From: Armigeres subalbatus
Taxonomy: Eukaryota; Arthropoda; Insecta; Diptera; Culicidae
DNA: 64,000 bases
Reading direction: 5' to 3'
NCBI RefSeq assembly: GCF_024139115.2
Contig: NC_085140.1
Span: 299,977,978-300,041,977 of the forward strand
A program made the translations under genes and the position numbers. Below, piece by piece: positions 20,326 through 29,055 of the stretch (within the stretch, counting starts at the first letter, position 1; every line of letters begins with the position of its first letter). A model generated the notes under the pieces. The model did no database searches. It worked only from the letters and a program-made list of their open reading frames with translations, and had not been told where the DNA came from.

Positions 20326-22712
20326 TTTATTTCGTTAACCTGGCAGAAAATAGCAATCTTGTTATTGGTGACATCAGATTGAAACAGTCTATAGAGTTCG
20401 TGCAGTGCCGATTTTGCACCGATAAAATTAGTACCGTTGTCGCTATATATTTCTTCTGGAACTCCTCTTCGCGAGACAAATCCTTGAAGTGCCACAAGAA
20501 ATCCATCCGTCGAAAGATCCTCGACGGCTTCCAGGTGTATGCTTTTGGATATCATGCAGACAAACAGACAAATATATCCTTTCACGGGAGTCGCTTTTCT
20601 GGCCGTTTGTTTAACGTAGATAGGTCCAGCATAATCGATCCCAACCTTCGAGAATGGTGGAGCCACGTTGATGCGACATGGAGGTAGGTCGCCCATGAAC
20701 TGGTTGGCTAGTCTTGGGTTCATTTTGAAGCAGGTAATACAGTTTCGTGTCACCAAACGCACGGTCGATCTCGCGTTCAATAACCAATACATTTGCCTAA
20801 GCGCGGCAATCACACAGTTAGGCCCAGCGTGCAGCTTCTCTCTGTGAATGTCGGCTATCAGTGCCCGCGTGACCGGATGCTTATTCGGTAGAATCCATTG
20901 ATGTCTTGCATCGTCGGAAAGAGAAGAGTGTCGAATTCTGCCGCCAACGCGCAGGATGTCGTCGCTGTCGAGATATGGATTAAGGTTTCCAATTCGCTTA
21001 CATGGTTTACCGAGCCGTATGCGGTCAATTTCATCGGGTAGCTCTTGCCTTTGAATCGATCGTATGATTCGTTTAGTCGCTTCTCGTAACTCGTTAATTG
21101 ATGGATGCTTGGTAAGATTCCTGTGTTCAGGTTTGGACCTGGTATTAGAACAAAAACGTATAACGTAAGCCACAACTCTTTGCATTTTACGAAATGAGTT
21201 TGTTTTTTCAAAAATCGGGAGGGTTCCATCTTGAACCGCTACATTAGCAATCGTCTCTGGCTTAAGCTCTGGAATTTCGCTTTCATTCATCGCTTCTGGT
21301 GTTTCTTCTATATACTCAGCCTTTCGAAGAAATGATGGACCGTTCCACCACAAACTGCTTTTTGACAAGGCTGCTGAAGTCATTCCACGCGACACTATAT
21401 CAGCAGGGTTGTCAGCTGACCGCACGTATTTCCACACAAAGTTGCCTTGGGATTTTATCTCCGAGACTCGATTTTTGACGAATATCTGTAGTCTGTCGAG
21501 AGACTTGTTAATCCAAGCTAGTACCACTTGACTATCGCTCCAAAGAACTACGGGAATATGCTCCAATTCCATCGCAGAAATAACTTTGCTTGTTAGTCGA
21601 TGTAACAGCAGTGCAGCCATTAGTTCTTTCCTGGGAATTGTAAGCGGTGTAATTGGGCACACCTTTGATTTACTCGTTACCAAACTCATAGTTGCAGTGC
21701 CGTCAGCATGCAAGGACCGTATGTAGATACATGCGCCGTAGGCCGCATTTGATGCGTCGGAAAATCCGTGAATTTCAACCGTAACTGCGCCATCCACAAA
21801 CACCCGTCTAGGGATCCGAAATTGCCCGTCTGAAGGTAAAGCAGCTAAAAATGTCTTCCACAGTTGCGCAAGATCTTCATCTACCTTATCGTCCCAGTCC
21901 AACTTCCGCTTCCAAACTTCTTGCATAAGAATTTTCGCAAGAACAATAACGGGAGATAGCAATCCAAGAGGATCAAACAGTCTTGCTATCATTGATAGAA
22001 TCTGACGCTTTGTTGGGTTTGATGTAGTACAATCTGGTTGTGAAATGAAGATAAGCATGTCATCATTGGGATCCCACATCAGTCCTAATGCTTTGATCAC
22101 TTTATTTGCGACAGTGCCTTCGATGTTTACCAACTTGTCCAAATCTTCATTAGGAAGATGCTTTAGAAAATGACTGTCGTTAGCTGCCCATTTGTGTAAG
22201 TGAAATCCGCCGAGTTTGAGAAGAGAAATCAGCTCCTTCTGAAGATTCATAACTTCCTCTAGATCATCTCCACCAAACAGTACATTGTCCACGTAAAAAG
22301 CCTTTCGTACCACTTCAGCAGCTCGAGGGTGTGATCTCTCCTCATCTCGCGCTAATTGATCCAGAGCTCTTATGGCCAAGAACGGAGCGGCTGCCATACC
22401 GTATGTGACGGTTTGCAATTCCAATACTCGAATCGGAACCTTTTGAGACTTTCGCCAGAATATTCGTTGCAGTGGAGTGTGGCAACGTGCAATCAGTATT
22501 TGCAGATACATTTTTTCAATGTGAGCGCTCAGAACGTATCTATGCTTCCGGAACATCAGGATGATCATTTGCAGATCTGGCAGGATTGTTGGACCAAACA
22601 TCATTTCATCGTTTAAAGACTTTCCAAAAACTTTCGCTGACGCGTCAAACACAACACGGCACTTTTTGTAGTGTTCGATGGTCTGAGTAACGCATGGTGG
22701 GGCAGATACCAT
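20277..22712 (-). pseudogene. BEL polymerase: RT, RNase H and integrase core
   Basis: This 811-residue open frame contains, in order, RT (VVFDASAK near residue 20; YGMAAAPF; FYVDNVLFG near 140), RNase H (IHGFSDASNAAYGACIYIRS; RKELMAALLLHRL; VVLWSDSQVVLAWI) and integrase. Integrase shows the zinc-binding H-H-C-C region (HAGPNCVIAALRQMYW; CITCFKMNP) and core blocks VGIDYAGPIYVK and YSDNGTNFIGA with the first two catalytic Asp. The RT box reads Y-V-D-N, not Y-V-D-D: codon AAT at 22284-22286 replaces the second catalytic Asp. The printed Met start is internal: the upstream frame is joined by a shift near 22660 at a run of five A/T. It would copy RNA and integrate cDNA if intact. Confidence 0.92.
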
Positions 22713-23290
22713 TTAAGGATGCCTTCGGAATCCTGTTCCTCATCTATCTCTTTACAGTGTCCCAGATGTTCATACTCCTCCATGAATTGGTCATACTGTT
22801 CCTTTACTTCTGGCTGCTTGAATAATTTAGACTCCATTGCGTGAAATCGTCTTAATGCCATCTGACGCGAATCGCTTAGCTGTTTACAGGTTTCCCGCAA
22901 AGGCAGTTGAACTACATATCGATCTTCGGAGGTACGACGGAATGTTGACTGAAAGTGGGCCTCGCACTCTTCAGCCTCGGATGGTACGTTTTGTTCTATA
23001 TCCACACTCTCCAATTTCCAGAAACGCTGAATTTGTTCACTCAATTGATCTGACGACGATATTGCGGTGTGTGAGAAAGCGACAGATCCAGATATCAATT
23101 CGCCAGTGATTTTTCCTCCAACAAGCCATCCAAAGTGTGAGTCCAGGAGAATCGGAAGGTTTCTGATAGTTTGACTCGTCCGGGCTTCATCAGGTCGTTG
23201 AACCACTCCATCCCGATCAATAAATCCACTTGACCAGGTTTGTAGAATGTGGGGTCTGCCAAGAGTATCCCAGACGGAATGTTCCACGAA
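22655..23290 (-). pseudogene. BEL protease-RT linker segment
   Basis: This frame links the aspartic protease region to RT: NLPILLDSHFGWLVGGKI, then IQRFWKLESV, AHFQSTFRRTSEDRYVVQLP, ALRRFHAMESKLFKQPEVKE and KWYLPHHA. The F-W-x-x-E and Y-x-V-x-L-P blocks are typical of the Pao segment before the RT fingers. It overlaps out of frame with the gag/protease frame (shift near 23160) and with the polymerase frame (shift near 22660). Confidence 0.85.
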
Positions 23291-24117
23291 GCAATATCGA
23301 TTTCAAAAGTCGGCAAAATTCCGGTGATCTTACGAGAAACCAAGCAATCCAATTCTATTTTGAAGCTGCTATACCTGGAGAAGACTCGAATCCATGCCTT
23401 ATGTCGTACGTTGGACTTGATGTTGCTAACCTCGGTGATTAATATATTCGCTTCTTCCTTCTGCAGTCTTAGCTTGTTGGCCATTGACTCTGAGATGAAA
23501 TTAATCTGCGAGCCGCTATCTAGGAGTGCTCGACATGTATGCGGCTGCCCATGCTTATCCAAGACAATCACTTGTGCTGTGAAAAGCAACACCTGCTGCG
23601 CTGGGTTCCCACACGTATTAGAGTATGCGGCAGTGACTTCGTTAGTGTTTGATGAACCTTCTTCTGGATTTACTGTTGTTTTTGTCGATGAATGCTGTTG
23701 CTGATGCACAGGAACTTGCTGTATTTTACCCATGTCCGATGAACGAGATCCTTCTCCATGAAGTAGAGTGTGGTGTTTTCGCTGACACTTTGAACACGAT
23801 TTCGATGAAGGACAATTCACTCCACGATGGCCTCGCCTTAAGCAGTTGAAACAAACCTGCTTGTCACGCACTAGTTTAAGCCGGTCTTGGATCGTTAATT
23901 CGTAGAACTTAGGGCACTTGAAAGCAAAATGATCACCATCACAGAACTCACAGCTAATTGACACGGTTGCTGTATTCACTCGCGAATTCGATTGCTTATT
24001 CGACACTGGTTTCCCTTTAAGCGACGTTTGGTTTGACTGTTTTTGATTCAGTTCAATCAAAGTTAATTGCCTATTTCCGGGGATTAAACCACCCGACTTG
24101 GACGTTAATTTACAATG
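23095..24117 (-). pseudogene. BEL gag zinc knuckles and aspartic protease
   Basis: The frame resumes after the palindromic insert. Zinc-binding clusters come first: CEFCDGDHFAFKCPKF, then CFNCLRRGHRGVNC (C-x2-C-x4-H-x4-C, the retroviral-type CCHC knuckle), then CSKCQRKHHTLLH. They bind packaged RNA. The protease follows, with its active-site triad in RALLDSGSQINFIS (D-S-G) near residue 180, and a LIGMEWFNDLMKPG block. The order of one knuckle block then protease matches BEL/Pao. The upstream continuation into gag is at 25054-26048, on the far side of the insert. Confidence 0.9.
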
Positions 24118-24193
24118 TTATGGAAACTCATATGTGAATATGTACGTTATGTGGAAGATATTGATTTGAAAAATGTATTGGAGGTAACCACTT

Positions 24194-24268
24194 TCCCTTC
24201 GATGGGACTCGAACCCATGACCCTACAGTACGCTAGACTGGTGCTTTAACCAACTAAGCTACGAAGGA
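24194..24268 (-). tRNA. tRNA-like sequence, left arm (anticodon AGC)
   Basis: It folds as a cloverleaf on the minus strand: acceptor TCCTTCG/CGAAGGG (one U-G pair), D arm GCTTAGTTGGTTAAAGC, anticodon stem CCAGT/ACTGT (first pair mismatched) with loop CTAGCGT, and T arm ATGGG-TTCGAGT-CCCAT. The anticodon reads AGC (Ala), but the acceptor stem is not like eukaryotic tRNA-Ala. As part of a mobile palindrome it is more likely a tRNA-derived promoter or pseudogene than a translation tRNA. Confidence 0.45.
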
Positions 24269-24902
24269 CCTCCGTCGGCCTTCGCAACCTAGCGGCTACT
24301 GAACGAGCTCGAGATTCCCAAATTGGACGCATAGTCAAATCACTCGCAATCCATTTCTCAAGCCAATACTTCCACATGTGTATTGTACACGTCCACATTA
24401 GAGGAGCGTGAGTATTTAGAATGTCTGGCGGCTATACACATTCTTCATCAGCAACGGTACTGATCAAGTGAGGTTGTGTAAGCATTTGCCAGTCGGTCGT
24501 CAAGCTCAGACCCGACCCGACCCGTACATATTCACATATGAGTTTCCATAACATTGTAAATTAACGTCCAAGTCGGGTGGTTTAATCCCCGGAAATAGGC
24601 AATTAACTTTGATTGAACTGAACCTGAGTTGCGTGCTCTTGCCTACGCAATGCGGTCGGGTCTGAGCTTGACGACCGACTGGCAAATGCTTACACAACCT
24701 CACTTGATCAGTACCGTTGCTGATGAAGAATGTGTATAGCCGCCAGACATTCTAAATACTCACGCTCCTCTAATGTGGACGTGTACAATACACATGTGGA
24801 AGTATTGGCTTGAGAAATGGATTGCGAGTGATTTGACTATGCGTCCAATTTGGGAATCTCGAGCTCGTTCAGTAGCCGCTAGGTTGCGAAGGCCGACGGA
24901 GG

Positions 24903-24977
24903 TCCTTCGTAGCTTAGTTGGTTAAAGCACCAGTCTAGCGTACTGTAGGGTCATGGGTTCGAGTCCCATCGAAGGGA
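24903..24977 (+). tRNA. tRNA-like sequence, right arm (anticodon AGC)
   Basis: This is the inverted copy of 24194-24268 with the same bases: B box GGGTTCGAGTCCC and A-box region TAGCTTAGTTGG are both well formed, so pol III transcription is possible. The two copies point away from each other's 5' flanks across the palindrome. Confidence 0.45.
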
Positions 24978-25053
24978 AAGTGGTTACCTCCAATACATTT
25001 TTCAAATCAATATCTTCCACATAACGTACATATTCACATATGAGTTTCCATAA

Positions 25054-26048
25054 CAATGTTTTTGATTGCTATTGACAGTGGACAACTGGCATCTTTCAAG
25101 AATGGAAATGCGATTTTTCAAAAATGCTATTGTGTCATCATAGCTTGGAAGTTCCCCATGTTCCATAGTAGATTCCCATGCTCTCTTGCTCTCGTTGTCT
25201 AGAGCATTGGTAAGGATGTGTACGATAATCAATTCGGACACTCCAGTAAAGTCTTGCCCCAAAAATTTTAAATTTTCGACGTGACCCACACAAGTATCGA
25301 CCAGGTTTCGAAGTTCACAATGACCCTCTTTGAACAATCTTTTAATATTTAGCAGCCCAGAAATATGAAGATCAACCATGCGCCTTTTATCCTCGAACCT
25401 TTCTTCTAGTATTTCCCATGCACGGTCGTAATTACCATCAGATATGGTTTTCGCATCAATGAGACCAGCAGCATTCCCAATCAATGATTTTTCTAAATGG
25501 TAGAGCTTTATTCGCGGCGGTTCATTCGACTTGTCTACCACATCCTTAAACATTATTTTAAACTTCTCCCACTGCTCGTATTTACCATCAAAGGTAGGGA
25601 TGGCACGAGGAAGCGATTGCTGTACAACCAACGGCTGCTGAATAGCATGTTGGTTAACAAAAGGTTGAGAGTTGGGCGTGGTAGAATTCTCGAGCCAGGT
25701 TTCGAGAAAAACTGATACTATTTCATGTACTGTTTCAAATTCCTCGTACTTACTATTTTGATCCTCTCTCATTTCCGGCGCCACCACCGCCACGATTCGT
25801 TCGTGGTAGTTGTGAAATTCGTTGTATGCAGCCTCCAGTCTCTTCATGTACACCTTCACTTGTGGCAGCGTAAGCGCTGTTGCCTCCACCTTCTCCAATG
25901 CGTTCTTCATGCGAGTGATCTTCCCTTTTGACAATCCTCGAAGATTCACCAGTGTATCATAGTCTTCCATTTCAACACTATCACGGCCAGCGGCACCGCC
26001 AGTGCCTCCCGCCGCACCACCAGTTGTTTTTAGAGGAGTTCTTTTCAT
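25054..26048 (-). pseudogene. BEL gag, N-terminal part
   Basis: It starts at ATG 26048 with MKRTPLKTTGGAAGG and about 330 residues remain before the insert. A coiled, charged N-terminal region (LSKGKITRMKNALEKVEATA; VKVYMKRLEAAYNEFHNYHE) is followed by LPRAIPTFDGKYEQWEKFKI, the entry to the Pao-type gag core, and RAWEILEERFEDKRRMVDLH. In the intact family this polyprotein assembles the particle. The frame is otherwise open to the insert edge at 25054. The leader between LTR and ATG is about 180 bp. Confidence 0.9.
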
Positions 26049-26227
26049 TGTTTTTTTTTTGTTTCACTTTGTTTCACCAATTCACAGTATTTTCACTTTT
26101 CCAACTTGCACTGTCTTTTTCCACCTTTACTTTTTGCTTCCAACTAGCCAACCCACTCACTCGAATCCAGGGCACACATTGATGGCAGTAATCGATGACC
26201 AAATCCAATATCCAAAAAAAGTTCCAA

Positions 26228-26244
26228 TCCGGCTCGAAGGACCA
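26228..26244 (-). other. Primer-binding site, complementary to tRNA-Tyr
   Basis: On the element strand TGGTCCTTCGAGCCGGA lies 2 nt from the 5' LTR end. Its complement, TCCGGCTCGAAGGACCA, equals the acceptor and T-stem 3' end plus CCA of eukaryotic tRNA-Tyr as I know it. Confidence 0.75.
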
Positions 26245-26246
26245 AA

Positions 26247-26796
26247 TGTTGCGTAACCAAGCAGTGGACTGTAAAACTGCTGCTAGCAAAGCGAACGATG
26301 ATAACCAATCCATGCAGCGGGTTGCTGATATTCCACCAGGTGGCAGCCGTGCCACTATCGAAGGGCGTGCGTGCCCACGAAGCAATTCCTTAGCGGCCCA
26401 GGTGCCGCGAGCGATGCGATGCGAGCAAAGAAAATTATTCTTAATTAACTCAGGTCCTAACAAGGACCGATTTCAGGAACGCCAAAACTGCACCGCAGAC
26501 CAAGTGAGGGATCAGCCAGAATGGAAGCAACACAAAAAGGTTTAACTGAACATGTTTATTCCTGTTTTGTTACAAAATGGTTTTTCTTCTCTTCTTCTTG
26601 TTATGATGTTCACTGTACGATGAATCGAAACGAACTGACGAACTGACACGCGATGGAGCTCTCGTTATATACTCGCACTGTCTGACTTGTCGAACGCAGC
26701 ATACTACTTAGGGGCGTGGCTTATGATGGTTGATGTTGTTGCTTGTAGTGATGTTTCCTCCGATTTCACTTCAGTGCGCTGACGCGGAACTGAACA
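26247..26796 (-). repeat. BEL 5' LTR
   Basis: This 550-bp copy is about 99% identical to the 3' LTR outside small indels. It should hold the element's promoter; a TATA-like TATATAACGAGAGC lies at about 26667-26680 on the element strand. Confidence 0.93.
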
Positions 26797-26801
26797 CAAT
26801 G
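26797..26801. repeat. 5-bp target-site duplication, right
   Basis: CAATG, identical to 19148-19152. Confidence 0.9.
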
Positions 26802-26889
26802 CATGTCACTACACCGACTTAGAGACACCATCACTTGAGAAAGATTTGAAATTGAATTCTGACGAGTTCCACCTCAACATCATTGTCAA

Positions 26890-26990
26890 TAGACGAGTTT
26901 AGTACTATTCCAATTAATTCCACCACGTTGTATTGCTTTAGCGATACGTATTTCGATCTCAACTGTTAGGCTTCAGTGCGATTAGTCATC
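26890..26990. mobile_element. Miniature element M1, copy b (one end)
   Basis: AGACGAGTTTAGTACTATTC, CAATTAATTCCACCACGTTG and GATACGTATTTCGATCTCAA align with the left half of 17966-18137. The right half is missing or decayed. Confidence 0.65.
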
Positions 26991-27139
26991 GGTGTGGCAA
27001 AATTATTACAAAATTACTGAAGGTCCCATTGAATTGTAAGTTGCTTCGTCAATGTCAAAATTTGTGACTAATGTGAAATATTATTTAGCTTTAAAACGTT
27101 AAATATACGAGCTATCACGACCAGTGGTTTCCCAGTCAT

Positions 27140-28205
27140 TTGCCCAAACTGATTGGCAACAAGCTTCAAAGAACTAAATCTAGCAGAAAAAATTTGAACC
27201 ACCCACGTCATACCCCGCAAACGCTAACATCACAGACCAACGAGAACGCCAAGGAATTCGAAGATAAGCATCCACGTGCCATCGAAGGGATTATGTTCAA
27301 TCATTATGTTGACGACTACCTCGATAGTTTCCCCAGCATAGACGAGGTTAAACAAATAGCCGCGGAAGTGCGTGCTATACATAGAAGTGGCAGTTTCGAA
27401 ATTCGAAACTGGTGCACTAACAGCAGGGCAGTTCTGCAGCACCCAGGAGAAACTGTACATAATCCAGTTAAACAACTATGTTTCGATGAAACACAGCCAT
27501 CGGAAGGGGTCCTGGGCATACTGTGGGCAACGGAAAAAATGCGAAGTGACATCGCCTCCATAATGACGAGCAAGCGAAAACCTACTAAACGACAGATTCT
27601 CCGATGCGTTATGGCCTTGTTTGATACGTTAGGGCTGCTTGCTCCTTATTTGGTGTCTGGAAAAGTCTTTGTTCAGCACATCTGGCAACCGGGCATCGGT
27701 TGGGATGAAGAAGTGGACAGTAAGCTGTTCGAGCAGTTGCAGCAATGGACTGATATGATCAATCATATTAATTACGTTCGCATACCGCAATGCTACTTTA
27801 CGAAGGTTACCGAAGGTTGTCGATGCTGGGCGAGATGTCTGTGCGCGCGTTTCATATCTACGAAATGTCAACGAAAAAGGACGAGTAGAAGCGGCATTAG
27901 TATCGGCTAAAACCAAGGTTGTGCCACTGAAACCTGTCACTGTCCCCCGTTTGGAGCTTCAAGCTTGCGTACTAGGAAAACGCCTTGCCGAATGCATTGG
28001 TGAAGGCCACTCGATCGTCATCAATAAACGTTTTTTTTTTTGAGTGACTCTATTGCTGCTCTGAGCTGGATCAATTCTGTTCCTCGGAAATATAGCCATA
28101 TGAATCATTTCGAGTAGCGGAGATTTTAGAAGGTACGGATTGTAACGAATGGCATTGGGTAGCATTTGAAGAGGGGGGAGCAGGTCCTTACTTGAATCCT
28201 CGGCG
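27140..28205 (+). pseudogene. BEL/Pao polymerase fragment (RT to RNase H)
   Basis: This plus-strand fragment of a different BEL/Pao family starts with NENAKEFEDKHPRAIEG and HYVDDYLDSF, an intact Y-V-D-D catalytic box. It continues through KPTKRQILRCVMALFDTLGL and WQPGIGWDEEVD, the RT connection region. After a shift near 27810 the RNase H reads PVTVPRLELQACVLGKRLAE and then, past a T-run at 28031, SDSIAALSWI and ILEGTDCNEWHWVAFEEG. The sequence then stops being BEL-like near 28205. No LTRs, gag or integrase accompany it. Confidence 0.85.
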
Positions 28206-28209
28206 TAAT

Positions 28210-28950
28210 CCAAGAGATTCTGGAAAATACGATTGACCATGAACCAAACCCCGAATTGTTATGGTAGCCTATAACCATTGAGCACCTAACCAACTTTGAA
28301 TTGGCGGATGACGCTGCACTCCTCGCTCAACGGCGCTCTGATATGCAGAGTAAGCTCAACAATCTTGCCGAGCGCTCCTCTTTGGCAGCTTTAGTCATCA
28401 ACGTCAACAAAACCAAATCGTTGGATGTGAACAACCCCTTCCAATTTCACAGCCGGGAACTCAGTGGAGAATGTTGATAGCCAAATGGCGTCAGTCGACA
28501 GTACCAAGATCGACATAGACGCAAGGATCAAGAAAGCAAGGGCTGCCTTTTTGAGTTCATGAAATATCTGAACAAACAGATAGATTTTTTAATGTAGCGT
28601 GAAATCTATGCTGATTCACGATAGCAAAACATAAAGTGTATCAGTGGAGAACACCCAACGGCTGCAGGTGTTCATCAACAGATGCCTGCGGTACATAATT
28701 CGTACCTGGTGGCCCCACAACTGGATCTCAACCAACGAGCTCAACCGTCGTTGTCGCCAGAAGCCGATAGCAACTGAAATTCGGAACCAGAAGTGGGACT
28801 GGGTCGGCCACACCTTACCGAGGTGTAAACAAAATCTGTAAACAAACATTAGACTGGAACCCAGCGGGACATCGCAACATAGGCTCATGGCGGTGAAGCG
28901 TCAATAAAAAAAGAATTAGTCGACCAAAATCTAACCTGGCAAAACTGCCG
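28210..28950 (+). mobile_element. RTE-like LINE (RTE-B), 3' fragment
   Basis: It begins abruptly after the BEL fragment. The frames include ILVMIDHEPN-like, FELADDAALLAQRRSDMQSK (A-D-D box), LAALVINVNKTKSLDV, then LQVFINRCLRYIIRTWWPHN, QKPIATEIRNQKWDWVGHTL and a DQNLTWQNCRNLKK-like end near 28945. The same family, with the same wording around the A-D-D box, occupies 57.3-60.8 kb. Several frameshifts. Confidence 0.75.
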
Positions 28951-29055
28951 TAATCTGAAAAAAATGACGTATGCGTCAAATTACAACCTACTTGTTTTTC
29001 ATTTTCCTCCTGGTGACATTTTCTTGAATTCTGACCCAAAATCATTGCTAATTCA
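28951..29055. repeat. Repeat with CTGCCGTAAT...GACGTATGCG, related to 36102-36235
   Basis: CTGCCGTAATCTGAAAAAAA followed by TGACGTATGCGTCAAATTAC resembles CTGCCGTAATTTG and TGTGACGTGTACGCC at 36.1 kb. Probably two copies of a short dispersed element. Confidence 0.4.

Larger units (their letters stand above)
24118..25053. mobile_element. 936-bp palindromic insert in BEL gag
   Basis: Arms of 400 bp (24118-24517 and 24654-25053) are near-perfect reverse complements beginning TTATGGAAACTCATATGTGA. The target is duplicated as CAATG (24113-24117, 25054-25058), extendable to 8 bp (ACAATGTT) if the ends start at ATGGAAAC. The 136-bp centre holds 100 bp (24523-24622) that is the reverse complement of 24047-24146, which means 71 bp of flanking gag plus the arm tip, followed by 31 bp of unmatched sequence. 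Each arm carries a tRNA-like sequence. The insert separates gag from the knuckles and so inactivates the host element. Confidence 0.85.
19148..26801 (-). mobile_element. BEL/Pao LTR retrotransposon, complete structure
   Basis: This is a full-length element on the minus strand: 5' LTR at 26247-26796, tRNA primer site at 26228-26244, gag-protease-RT-RNase H-integrase in BEL/Pao order, and 3' LTR at 19153-19694. LTRs begin TGTTCAG and end AACA on the element strand. The 5-bp sequence CAATG lies directly outside both LTRs (19148-19152 and 26797-26801); BEL/Pao elements duplicate 5 bp. The LTRs differ at about 5 substitutions and 3 small indels in about 545 bp, so insertion is fairly recent. The copy is not autonomous: gag is split by a 936-bp insert and the reading frame breaks at about 23160, 22660, 20283 and 20115. 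Confidence 0.95.

Noticed and set aside
20295..20687. 130-residue plus-strand frame, and similar plus-strand frames across 22.3-23.8 kb
   Set aside because: They lie antisense to clear BEL polymerase and gag domains.
24194..24268. Functional tRNA-Ala gene
   Set aside because: The acceptor stem and the mismatched first anticodon pair are atypical and the copy is inside a mobile palindrome; listed as tRNA-like only.
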